DNA of 64,000 nucleotides, from positions 1,185,501 through 1,249,500 of the forward strand of contig NC_068576.1 of NCBI RefSeq assembly GCF_025698545.1, given 5' to 3'. Of this stretch, positions 47,141 through 58,872 are shown piece after piece (position 1 is the stretch's first letter; each line of letters opens with the position of its first letter). The notes beneath the pieces were generated by a model. The model searched no databases and had not been told where the DNA came from. It saw only the letters and a program-made list of their open reading frames with translations. The DNA comes from Gossypium raimondii. Lineage: Eukaryota; Streptophyta; Magnoliopsida; Malvales; Malvaceae. Position numbers and translations under genes: made by a program.

Positions 47141-47895
47141 TATATTAAGGGCCCATACTGTATAAGAGCTTGACTTTGGGCTTGAGCGTTAATGGGTTAC
47201 GCTGGACCCAAATATAAAATTGCTAGCATTTTAAAATTAGTTAAAATTTTGTCATTAGTCCCTATACTTTGTGAAAGGGGTGGATTCAGTCTCTATACGT
47301 TAATTTGATCATTTTTTAGTCATTATATTTTTTATATTTTAAAATTTCAGTTCTCACCAAGTGATAATTGTTAAGTTTTTCTATTTTCAAAATTCGAGGA
47401 GGCAAACATATTGATCATATCCTTATAGTAGAGGGACCTGCAAGGTATATCCACCAAAATTTTTGTGTTGTAAGAAAATGATAAATGATAAATTAACAAC
47501 TTGACCTTGTACTTTTTATAAATTTGAAATTTAGTCCATATACTTTTATTTTTAAAGTAAATTCTTGCGCTGAAAATTAAATCCCAGATATTTACTAGCA
47601 TTTTAGAAACACGCTATTGTGTCCAAAGATTGCAAAAAGATAAGTCTTAAGTTTTTCAAATCCTGACGCTTGGATGTATGTATAAAAATCTGAACTACAA
47701 GGGACAAAAATGGAAAATGAAAGAACGAGCGGGCGGGTCCTCGAGATTCGGCCCGAGAGACAGAATCCAAAAAGGCCAGGTGTCAGCAGCTGCGTGCCTT
47801 AACCGAAGTGGTATGAGTGAGGTGGTTTTTGGTGATGAAGTCTTTTACGAGTCGTTGAAGCCAAATCTTAGACCGCTCATCATTCACCGCAAAAA
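47141..47895. other. intergenic DNA and upstream region of the FolD gene
   Basis: 47236-47380 repeats the 'tagtccctatactttgtgaaag...' phrases seen at 38716-38990 (LTR or MITE debris). 47700-47895 is less AT-rich and is the presumed promoter/leader. A frame beginning at 47678 overlaps the gene start in another frame and is not supported as a protein. Confidence 0.4.
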
Positions 47896-49528
47896 ATGGC
47901 ATCGCCATCTGATCGTAAAGCTACCATTATCGACGGCAAAGCCATCGCTCAGACGATCAGGTCTGAAATCGCCGACGAGGTCCGTCATCTCTCCCAGAAA
48001 TACGGCAAGGTAATGGTTGCATTGACTTTGATTTGGCGAAGGGCACCCATTAATTTGATTTCATTTATTAAGGAGTGATTGGTAAAGTTGATAACATCCT
48101 GATCAGGTGCCGGGCCTAGCTGTTGTAATTGTTGGGAACAGGAAAGATTCTCTAAGCTATGTGGGAATGAAGAGAAAAGCCTGTGCTGAAGTTGGGATTA
48201 GATCTTTTGATATGAATCTCCCTGAAGAAGTACTTGAATCCGAGTTGATCAGCAAAGTTCACGAGCTAAATGCAAATCCTGATGTACATGGTTCGTTAAT
48301 TTTGCTTTATTGTTATTTATAGATCCATTACTTTTAAGTATCTTAGCTTTATTGTAATTTGTAGCTCAACTGCTTATATGGAGGTTTCCTGTGTATATAT
48401 ATATATTAATTATGTATTGTTTTGATGAATTCATAGGCATATTGGTTCAGCTTCCTTTACCAAAGCACATAAATGAAGAGAAAGTTTTGGGTGAAATCAG
48501 TCTTGAAAAAGATGTAGATGGTTTTCACCCTTTGAATATCGGCAAACTTGCGATGAAAGGCCGAGAACCCCTTTTTCAACCTTGTACTCCCAAGGCAATC
48601 TTACAATGCTGTCAAATCTTGTATGATTTAGCCTTTGTTCTTTTTGCTAAGATGGTATGTAATTGTTTCCCCTTTTCTCTACAGGGGTGTCTTGAACTGC
48701 TATCTCGAAGTGGTGTAAGTGTAAAGGGAAAAAATGCTGTTGTTGTGGGTCGAAGTAACATAGTTGGATTGCCTGTTTCCTTGCTGCTTCTCAAGGCTGA
48801 TGCTACTGTTACCATTGTTCATTCACGTACACCAGATCCCGAAAGGCTAGTTCGTGAAGCTGACATTGTTATAGCTGCAGCAGGACAAGCTATGATGGTA
48901 ATTCGATTTTTGGTTGCGCAAACATTTTGAAGTTTTCTGTACTGGTTTAGCCTAGTCAATTATTCATCCTTGCTTTGCTTCTCCCATTAAATTTTAGCAT
49001 TTAGGCTTAGTTTATAGCTTAAGTTTGTTGAGTAATAGTGTTGGTCCTCTTAGATTATGACATGATTGTGAATTACAAGAAAGCACTTTACTCTAAGCAC
49101 TCCACGACACCAAATATCCATAATATAACCTTGTCTGGAAAATTGAAATGTAATGAAAGTGAACCTTAATAATTGTTTGCTTTGCTGTGGGTTAAATGAT
49201 TGATCCTCAAATCCTTTTGGGGCTTCATCATTTATATTTACTTTGGTTATTTTGTAATGGTATGGTTTGGCCATAAGTTATTCTAATTGACTTCCAGATC
49301 AAAGGCAGTTGGATCAAACCTGGTGCTGCGGTTATTGATGTTGGAACCAATGCCGTCGATGACCCAACTAAGCGATCGGGATACAGGTTAGTGGGAGACG
49401 TGGATTTTGAAGCAGCATTTAGGGTTGCTGGATGGATAACACCTGTTCCTGGTGGCGTTGGCCCGATGACAGTCGCAATGCTGCTCCGGAATACCTTAGA
49501 TGGTGCAAAGCGTGTGATTGAGGAATGA
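47896..49528 (+). CDS. FOLD2: bifunctional methylenetetrahydrofolate dehydrogenase/cyclohydrolase (FolD)
   Basis: Exons 47896-48009, 48107-48290, 48437-48594, 48685-48897 and 49298-49528 give 299 residues, as in the cytosolic plant enzyme I recall. Key parts are [11 protein letters not shown] with the catalytic Tyr56/Lys60 pair, [13 protein letters not shown], the NADP-binding [14 protein letters not shown], and the signature [16 protein letters not shown]. The enzyme oxidises 5,10-methylene-THF to methenyl-THF and hydrolyses that to 10-formyl-THF in one-carbon metabolism. There is no transit peptide, so it is inferred to be cytosolic. Intron 3 (48595-48684) has a GC donor (aag|gcaatc) with a normal AG acceptor; it is 90 bp and open in frame, so unspliced RNA would encode a 30-residue insertion. 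Confidence 0.95.
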
Positions 49529-51511
49529 GGTATCTCATTTCCATCACTTGTTTACTTCATAATAAAATTTGCTTAAGTTTAACCTCTGAGTTGCATCTCT
49601 GACTTCAAACAAAAAAAAGTGTAAGGAATCATTGCCTCCCTCCCATACTCAAAAAGTGTAATAGAAATCAATTTCAGAAAGCTTTACAGAGCTGTTTTAG
49701 GACTTGGGATTTTGTCTGTTGCAGGTTTAAACATGTTCACCTTTTCTTTCCATGAAGGTTCCAAATATGCTGTCAGTTTCTGTATTTAAGCATAGGTTAA
49801 TTAAAATTTCTTACCTTTTCGATTTAAAATTTCAAGTTAAATAATTTATATTGTTAATATTTGTCATCAAAATTTGTTTACTATGTATTTGCTTCTGGAG
49901 ATGATATGCTTTTATGGATGCATTAATGGCAAATTTTGATGGTAATACTATTTCATATCTGAGTTTGTTCAGTTTGGTACCCACATCATTGCATGGTGGT
50001 CAGATTAAATGGCACCGTCTGTGTGCTCTAAAACAGAAGAATTAGAGATTAAGGTTAAACCCAGGTACCAAAAAAAAAAAAAAAAAAAAATTCAATCTAC
50101 AAAATTGTGAATGTTTTATATTCAAGAAATATTGGAAGTACAAAAATGAACTGTGATGGAACACTGGTCTACATTGGATCACACTTGCCCGTAGAACTAA
50201 TCATTTTTCTAGGTATTCAATATCATACTTAGTTATGTTATTAAATATTCTTAGATTATTATTGACTTTTTCATTCTATAAAATTTGACATATTTAAGCA
50301 TAGGGACACTACTGTGATGGTAGAGTAGTCTAGAAATAGATAAGAATGAATATTTAAGTTTAGATAAGAATGTGGGATTGAATTCTTAAGAAAGAAACTT
50401 AATTTCTACAGAAATCCTTTATTAGGAGTGTGGGTTTTCTTTTATATTAATGGGATCACTCGAAATGGAAGAAAAATTCTGATTTATTTAATGTAAGAAA
50501 TCAATTTTACGTATTTCTCTACTACATTATTTCATATCTCCTTTCTCAAATAAATAAATATAAATCGAGGAAGAGAGATGATCATTTAAATTTAAAAAAT
50601 ATATGTTACATTTCTTGAACGATACTAATTTGAGTACAAAAAACCAAATCTAGGAATCTAGATCATCAATCTATTTTCGGGTAAATTACACTAAAAGTCA
50701 TTCAATTATCAGTAACTTTTTGGTCATTCAACTATGAAAAATAACAAAATGGGTCACTCGACTATTCAAATTTGTCATTCTGGTTACCAGTTGGCTAACT
50801 GTGACAATTTTTAAAAATTGGCTTAATAACAACTTTACCCCTCAACATTTATACATTGTGTCAATTTAGTCTTGATTTTACAAAAAACCTAATCCTCAAC
50901 ATTTGCACATTTTGTAATTTGGTCTTTTTTGCACTTTGGTTCAGCTTTGCGACCCTTTCGCTTAAAAAGTTTAAAAAACAAATTTATCAGCTAAATTGGA
51001 TTGAAAATATACAAAAAAATGAAAATACTAAAAATTTTAAGATAATAATTAGCACATTTTGTAGTTATTTTAAAATGAACATTCAATGTTACAAAGAAAA
51101 ACAAAAGTATAAAAAAGACCAAAGTGCACAATGTATAAATATTGAGGGTTAAATTTTTTAAAAATCAAGACGATATCGGCTAATATTGAGGTTGCCCCTA
51201 CTGTATAATTAAAGAGTTAGTAGTCACACGTTTTTTTTAGTTGAATAGGCAAGGATGGGGGAATAACCAAGTTGGCCAATGTTTCTACAAATTGCTTGAT
51301 CTGGACGTCTTTTCTACTTTGAATTTTTGGTGCATTTCATATAGTCATTTAACTAGAAAACCAACCCTACCACCACCTCCTGCTAAGTTTCATCCATTTA
51401 TTGCTTCCCATTGGGATTTAAAAATTTGATTAAAAAATTCTTTTATAATTAAAATAAATAATATTATATGAGAGTATTTAGGCGTTTCACTTTAAAAGAA
51501 AATCAATAAAA
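49529..51511. other. 3' flank of the FolD gene and intergenic DNA
   Basis: Probable 3' UTR to about 49790. A21 tract at 50070-50090. 50682-50820 starts GGGTAAATTACACTAAAAGTC and carries 'tttttggtcattcaactatgaaaaa', the left end of another GGGTAAA-type repeat whose right end was not found. No gene is supported. Confidence 0.4.
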
Positions 51512-51512
51512 T

Positions 51513-51743
51513 ACGTGTTAATTACACTATAAAACTTTTAATTTACATGAATAACCTAAATCATTAATTTTTTTTAAAAAAGTCGAATCACTTTTCTTTA
51601 ATGAAAATATTAATTAGTACATTAATTTTTCAACGATGTTGGTGTGACAACTTATGTACGTGATTCCCAAAATGGAAAGTAACGTTAAACTTATCATTAT
51701 ATGAAGAAGTAAATGAAAATGAGAATTCAACTATAGCACACGT
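51513..51743 (+). promoter_or_regulatory. ACGT-core sites upstream of the desiccation-related gene
   Basis: ACGTGT (51513-51518), ACGTG (51658-51662) and a third ACGT core (51740-51743) lie 170-400 bp before the start codon. A TATA-like 'ctataaaagc' is at 51837-51846. ACGTG(T) is the ABA-response core bound by ABF/AREB bZIP factors, which would fit a desiccation-linked gene. This is inferred from motif match only. Confidence 0.4.
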
Positions 51744-51911
51744 ACACGCCACTTGCAGAGAAGTAATGAAGCAATTAATATTACCCCCAACATACATGGA
51801 ACCTATAGTATACCAAAATTTCTCCCATCTTCTTCTCTATAAAAGCACACTAACACAGCCGCTGATGAACATCAACCCCATTTTGAATTTAGTATAAGCA
51901 ATTCAAAGAAA

Positions 51912-54900
51912 ATGGCTAACCCATCATGCTTATTGTATGCGTTTCTTTTACTTGTTGCATTTCAGTCTACTATGATGAATGCCAATACTGTTATTCAGCC
52001 ACCTCAGTGCAGACCAGTAGCTGCTTCCTCCAGAGAAAAGATCATATTCTCTGTGAACTTGCTCTTATATCAAGCGGAGTTTCTTCTCCATGCTTCAGTT
52101 GATGCTGGAATCAATGATATATCACCAGGTCTGGTCCAAGGTCCTGATCCCATTGGAGCCACCATTGCTAATTTCAGTAACCCCGTCCGTAGGGTTGTTG
52201 AGGAACTTGGTTTAGCTACTGTTGGCCATCTCAGGTTCCGATCTCTTTCATACGTTTCATAATCCTTTTTATTGAGTTTAGGAAATGGTGAAAAGATCTC
52301 TCTGATTTCAGCAGATTTATCCCTTAAACATTTACACCCTTTTTTTTTCAATTTGATACCGTGGGATTAAATTTGTTGAAAACACCGAAGGTTAATTTTG
52401 TTATTATACCAATAGAGAGTAAGGTAGAATGACAAAAAATCTAAAGACATAATGATAAATTTAGTCCTTAATATTTATATCTTTTCGTTTAGCTCTAATT
52501 CTTTTTTGAGCAAGAATTAACTCTCAACTTTTAAAAGAGTCAAATTTGACAAGTAACATTTTAAAAGAGTTGAATTGTTGTTTTTTTAAAAAAACTAACT
52601 AAAACATTAAATTCTTAAACAAGGTGACCCGCATGATAATTTGCGTTTATTTCAGGCTAATTTTAAAGCTTTTGAATTTTTTTATGATTTTTGAAAATTT
52701 TAATTTCTATAAAATATAAAGTATTTGTCTAGGCAACATATAAAACAAAATAGTCTCACGTCGAGGTATAAATAGATTGCCATATCAATATCGTTAAAAA
52801 AATTAGGGTAAACAACACTCATAATCACTAATCTATTGATAAGATTACATTTTAGTCACTTAACTTTAAAAATTATAAAATGACCATCGAACTATTAAGG
52901 TATTTTAGATAAATAACCTAAAAAAATAAAAAATTTATAAAAATGACCCTAATACTAGATTATTTAGAAAAATAACCTAGTTTCTACAGTAAAAGTAGGT
53001 TCCCCCACCTCAAATGGCAGCACCACCCCAAAATCATTGCATCATCATTACAAAAAATGATAGAAACAAAAAAAAATTAATTTTTTCATAGTGCCGCCAC
53101 TTCCCAAGGTAGCACCGATATAAAATGTAGTATTTTCAACCGTATTTTTAAAGTTACATGAAAAAAAAATATTTTAATATTTATGGTACCGCCACGTTAC
53201 TTGGAGACACCAAAATGAAATAAAAAATTATTTTTTGATGCAGCCACATTATTTGGAGGCACCCAAATTGAATAATTACTAATCTATTGATAAAATTACA
53301 TTTTAGTCAATTTTAAAAAATTATAAAATCATCACTGGTATTATGTTACTAACAGATTTCCTTATCTGGCTGTCAACTTATTGTTTAACCTGTATAATAT
53401 TTAGCAGCCATGTTTCCAGCTGGGTACGTGACTTAAAATATAGTCATGTCTTCACCTTTTCTTGCCTGAAAAGTGAAGGAGAGAAGTTTATGCTGTTGTT
53501 CAACGAAATGAAGAAGAGAAATTAGGTTTTAACATTTTAGAGGTTTATATCAATAGAAAAATCTAGAAAATTCCACATCAGATTTCATCAATTTTTTTTA
53601 ATTGTTGAATAATTATTTTTTATTTTTTTAAAATTAAATGATTAAAATGTAAATTTATTAATAGTTTAGTAACTATCGGTGTAACTTACTTAAAAATAAT
53701 AATGTTTTAAACGACATTAAAAAACGATTGGAGTCAAGTTTAACTAAAAAAAGAGCTAAATTAATAAAAGGTGTAAGCATTTAGGGACACGGATCTAGGG
53801 GGTTAGCAGGGGCCCCGGCCCCCTAAAATTAAAAAAATTTCTATTTAAGTCTTTTAAAAATTTTAAAATTTTAAATTAGTAAAGATAAAATTGTACTTTG
53901 GCCTTTCTTAAAAATGATAAAAATTTGATTTAATCCTTAAAAAATTATAAAAATATAAGCCATTCAAATAATAAAATTACATTTTTATTATCATAAAATT
54001 ATAATTTAATTTCGATCCTTAAAACATTTTCTGATTTCACCTCTATAAACATTGAAGATTAAATGTGTGATTAAGGGAAAAGTTGAAAAAAGTTTGATTT
54101 TTTTTTTCAGGGCTCTCGTACAAGCCGGAATACTGGATGCCCCAATAACACGCCCACAAATGGATGTCAGCGCAGAAGCATATGCCGGATTTGTGAACGT
54201 GGCTTTCAATGTCTCTACTTTGACTCCTCCATTCAATATTTACGCCAACACCCCCAGCTTTGTGGCCGCAGCGAAAGGTTTTTCTGCATTTATACAACAA
54301 TATTACGCCGGAATTATACCTTCGATTGTGGGCAACGTTCAACAGCAGGTAATTTCAATTGAGCTCTTATTAAAAAATTACTTTCAATTGAATTGCTAAT
54401 GATTTAAAAAATATCAATTCACCCCATTCTTTAATAGAAATCATTAGTCCATCGATTTGATCGTAAAACCGTGGTTGGCTAAAGTTATCAAAAAAACTAT
54501 CACATGGCAGTATGCTGACTTGAATAAAATATGCATACAGAATGAATCTGAAATAATTATTTGTCTAGATTCATTTTTGATGAGTGCAAAATTAAAAGAA
54601 CTTCCAAATTTTAAAAATATATAATTAATTATTTAAAAATTCTAAAATATACATAAAAATAAAATATGAAAAAGTTTAAAAGAATTTAAAACGATAAAAA
54701 ATAAAAATAAAAATAAAATGTGCCGTTAGAATGTACCTAGACAAATAGTTGTTTAGGTTCAACTAAATTTGGACAATCATTTGTCCATATTAATTCTAAA
54801 TGACTTCAAAATTATAAAAATTTAGAAATTATAAAATATAAAAATTATATAAAAATAAAATGTAAAAAATAAAAAATATTTATTTTTTAAAAATTATTTT

Positions 54901-55846
54901 ATAATTTTGTACATATTTCAATGCATTGTTTAATTCTACTTTTTTTAATAGTTTTAGCCTAAATTTTTAATTATGATGTTTCAAAATTTGTTCAGATTCA
55001 TTCAATATGTACATTTTAATAATTGTTCTCATATTAGCACCTTGACTTTTTTTTTTCCTAACCTTTTTTACAAAGAAATGTTAGGGACTAACTTGGACAA
55101 AAAAAAAATCAAGCCCGAAGGTGCGAACAATTGTCAAGTTTAAGGACTAATTTGGGAAAAAAAGTTCAGGCCCTAATGTGAAATAATTATCAAGTTCAAG
55201 GACTAACTTGAAACAAAAAATAATTCAAGCCCTAGTGTGGGAACAATTATCAAGTTCAAGGACTAACTCAAACAACAAACTTTAGATCCTAATATGGAAA
55301 TAATTACCAAATTCTACCCTAAAAAGCATGTGATTTGTGTATAGGATTTTATATTATTTAAAGAAATTTTCACCGCCTGTTTATAACTTCATTGTATTAA
55401 TTATTTTTCCTTCTACTTTATTTTTAACATTGACTTCATATAAAATCATTGCCTTCATTTTTCTTATGTAGCTGGTGACTGGAATCGGGCTCAGCCAGTC
55501 AGCAGGATTAGGAGTTCTCCGAACACTACTTAACGATGTGATCAATTCAACAGTGCAGCCATACACATTCACAGCGGCGGAGCTCAGCAACCGTACTTCA
55601 GAAGTGGTTAACCGGCTTGGGGGATGTGGTGTGAAAGCTGAAGGTTTGATTGTGCCATTGCAACTTGGAGCAGAGAATCGAACTACCAGTAACGTCGTGC
55701 CCGGGGATGTCAATTCCCTTGCGTTTGTACGGTTTGAACGTGAGATCTTAAGCATGGTATTTGGAACCGGTAACGCCACCATGCCTGGTGGACTTTTTCC
55801 ACGTGGTTTCATTGGGTCACTTTATCGACGCAATCGTGACTCATAA
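51912..55846 (+). CDS. desiccation-related protein PCC13-62-like (ferritin-like domain)
   Basis: Exons 51912-52234, 54111-54348 and 55472-55846, GT-AG introns and closing phases, give 311 residues. A signal peptide (about residues 1-24, LLYAFLLLVAFQSTMMNA) suggests secretion or the cell wall. The ferritin-like region starts near residue 40 (NLLLYQAEFLLHASVDAGI) and includes RRVVEELGLATVGHLRALV, spanning intron 1, and MDVSAEAYAGFVNVAFN. Exon 3 carries GIGLSQSAGLGVLRTLL and ends with LAFVRFEREILSMVFGTGN and GGLFPRGFIGSLYRRNRDS. This matches the family of the resurrection-plant protein PCC13-62, whose biochemical role is unclear. Intron 1 (1876 bp) contains two transposons; intron 2 is 1123 bp. 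ACGT-core sites precede the gene. Confidence 0.92.
52806..53691. mobile_element. inverted-repeat element in intron 1 of the desiccation gene
   Basis: The left end GGGTAAACAACACTCATAATCACTAATC pairs with the right end '...ttagtaactatcggtgtaacttactt', with the inverted repeat extending through 'gattacattttagtcactt' / 'aaatgattaaaatgtaaattt'. A second copy of the left-end block lies inside at 53272-53325. 52990-53270 carries four dyad modules such as 'atagtgccgccacttcccaaggtagcacc', like those at 19-20.5 kb. No clear target duplication in this A/T-rich context. Confidence 0.65.
53782..54045 (+). mobile_element. hAT-type MITE (CAGGGGCGGA family) in intron 1 of the desiccation gene
   Basis: Starts TAGGGACACGGATCTAGGGGG and ends GATTTCACCTCTA, with the GGCCCCGGCCCCCTAAAATT and 'ttgtactttggcc' blocks of the family. 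The flanks TAAGCATT (53774-53781) and TAAACATT (54046-54053) are a 7-of-8 match, consistent with an 8-bp duplication. Its right end is 65 bp from the exon 2 acceptor. Confidence 0.8.
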
Positions 55847-57239
55847 CTTAGCTAATTAAGAGCTTTTGAAGCTTTGACGATGATAATACTATGTTCTATC
55901 ATAAATAAAAACCCTTGCATGTAATAAAGAAACACATGCATGCACTATGTATGTGATTTAGCCCTATTTTGTTTTTGCACATCATAACAAAATTGCATGG
56001 CGCCCCACCAGGGCATAACGACTGCCACTAGTATACCTCATCTTTCTCTAGAGGGAAAAATGATTTTATTATATAGAATACATTAAAAAAGGGTTAAAAA
56101 AGGACTTACACACCATCGATGGGCCTAAAGTGCAACCCTCAATGATGACCTACTATAAACCCTAACTGGTGGCTCAACCCAACAATTGTCGACTATCCAC
56201 CCCTGTAAAGATGTTAAAATGTTTTTGTAGAAATGATACTAGAATATATAAAGACGTTTGAAGTGGGGACACTTTTCTAAATACAAAAGGACTACCCTCC
56301 TCAAAATTCCTCTACCTTTTGCCATGATCCTAGGCATAGGTGGCCCCTAGGCATCCTATCCTGCTAAAGTTGGCAAAACATGCCCAAGCATGAAAACTTG
56401 GTCATGTTGATTCGAGCCCGTAATGATTCAAGTTCCAAAAAAATCAAGCTTGTAATAGATTCGAGTTGAAAAATCTCAAGCCGGAGAAAATTTGAGCCCA
56501 AGAAAACTTGAACCTGTAACAAATTCAAGCTCAAGATCGATCTAGGTTGAGCCCGAGGTAAATCCAACCCAAAGCCGAAATTTATAATTGAACAAATATA
56601 ATAGACACTAATAATTAATCTGATTTTATGATATCACTTAAACTAAAAATAAAATATAAATAAATGATATTTTTTATTTTTTTGAAAATTTATCCATAAG
56701 CACTGCATACTTATATTAAAATTTTATTAATAGGAAAAGTAATTAATAATATTTTTAATATTGAGTTATAAAAAGAAATAAAATTTTAAAAATATTAATT
56801 TAATATAAAATATTTTAATACTATAATTATATATGTATAATATATATAATTATTAAAATATATAAAATAAAATTTAATGATAATATAAAATATATAATGA
56901 TACAATTAATTAATCTAATAATACAATAACTTGTGTAATACATATTACAAATGATTAAACATGATTTCTTATACAATAATATTACTAATAAATTTAATTT
57001 TAAGCCCTATATCTTTTAATAAAAATTTATCTATAACAATATAAATTAGAAAATTTAAAAGTTGTTTTATTCATTAATATTTATTATTTTATTAATATTA
57101 AATTTTATTAAAATTATTATTTTATATTAATTTTAATTTGATTTGAGTTTTTTTTATTTAGGTTGGATTTTGAATAAATTTTAAATTGGATTTAAGTTTG
57201 GGTTTGGTTGGTATTTTGGACTACTGGTCCAATACTATT
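55847..57239. other. 3' flank of the desiccation gene and intergenic DNA
   Basis: Probable 3' UTR to about 55930. 56390-56580 has 'gattcgagcccgtaatgattcaag' type wording of a degraded MITE. 56600-57130 is extremely AT-rich. No gene. Confidence 0.35.
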
Positions 57240-58872
57240 GAGTTTGAGCTTAATATAAATTATATTTAATATGTGTAAAGTTGGTCAATTCAGTTTAAAC
57301 AGTGTTGGACACAACCATGTGAGCCACATGGCCTGAAGACACGACCATGTGAACCACACGAGTTTAAGACACGGTCATGTGAATATTGGATGTGATATTA
57401 CGTGGAACCACAAGGTTCCCAAAAGGCACACGGTCTGAAAACACGGTCATGTGACCCACACGAGTTGACAACACGACCGTGTGAATACTAGAGCATAATT
57501 TTATCTTAGCGAAAACCACATAGGCTGAAAACACGGCCGTGTGAGCCATACGAGCCAACGACACAACCATGTACAGACTGTGGACCATTTCTTTCCTTCA
57601 CTAGATCCTTTTTCGTTTCTCTTTTTATTTTGCTTTCTTTTTACCTTTTTATTTTATTGTTGCAAGGATAACTTTACTTAACTTCGAATCTCTAATGCTC
57701 CAAGATTTCACACTCTCCATCCATTCATCCCAATTTAAGGTGGTTTCAGTTCTTTCTTCATTTTATTATTTTATTCAGTATATTGTGTTTATCTTTGTTT
57801 GTACATTGAGGGCATTGTACATCTTAAGTGTGGAGAGAATTTTATATTTTCGTTCGACTTAGTCCTTGAAATTTTGCATGTTTGCTTAAGCAATTTTCTT
57901 AATTTTTACATGAGAGTTATCTTTTCTAAATCTAAATTTTTTGTTGATTCTGTTTTGTGATAATTTTAGATTTTTATGTATTTTTCATTTATACTTTAAT
58001 ACATGAGAGAGCCAAGCATGATGAGCTATTTTCAGAAAAAACTTATTTTAGGTTTTCTCCTTGAATTTAATACTTGTAATGAATTATAACTTTACAAGCT
58101 TTGACATCGAAACCATAATTTTGTGAGCTTTTGAGCCTTTAGAGCATCTATCCTTTTATCCTCATTATATTTTGGTTTTGAGTGTGTCAAATAAGTCTGT
58201 TATTCTAGAACTTACTTTTGTTATGAATATCAAAACCACATTAATGATGTGATATGTTGAGATGATAGAGACACTTAAGATTTAACCCATTTAGCCTTTA
58301 AATAGCCTACCCACTTTATTGTCCACTAGTAAACCCCTTTGAGCCTAATTCTTTTTTTTTTGTTCATTTATCACTCATTCATTTTAACCCTTAATTACCC
58401 TTCTATTTCTTTCCTTTAGTTGAGATTAGATTTTTATAAGTTGTCTAACCATGTTTGACCATTCAGATTGCTGAATTTTCCTTTGTTTAAAAAAAAGCGA
58501 AAAAAAGAAATAAAAACATGGAAAAACTTTGGGCTATCTTGTTTAATTGTGAGATCACTCTTCATGTTATATCCCCATTATATTGTTTGTTGAGCTTAAA
58601 TCATCACTACTATATTTTGTATAAAGGCTCACTTCAATTGTTTGTTTATTACTCATGTCAATTCTTTGCAATTTAGCATCTTATTTTTTTGGTCAAGTAG
58701 ATTATCAATTCAACTCTCGACTGTGATCACCCTTTCATACCCTTAATCTAAGCCCCGTTGTAACCCTTATAAAGATCTTTTGATCTTTGTGTAATCTTAT
58801 ATTTTTAGTGGTGGAGTTTGATTTTTAAGCAAGCTTAAGGCAATAACATTTCTCGTTTAACTATTGAGTACA
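57240..58872. mobile_element. retrotransposon-derived non-coding interior
   Basis: 57309-57590 is an array of about seven degenerate units of the type GACACGACCATGTGAACCACACGAG. 57800-57850 has 'tgtacattgagggcattgtacatcttaagtgtgg', a phrase I associate with interiors of plant LTR retrotransposons. No gag or pol domain is readable. It is followed directly by an LTR-like start at 58873. Confidence 0.45.

Noticed and set aside
47678-48013. 111-residue frame overlapping the FolD start
   Set aside because: It uses a different frame from the conserved FolD N-terminus and has no recognisable domain.
48391-48930. A continuous 179-residue frame through FolD exons 3 and 4
   Set aside because: It reads through the 90-bp GC-AG intron, and the family has no insertion there; treated as possible intron retention, not the main protein.
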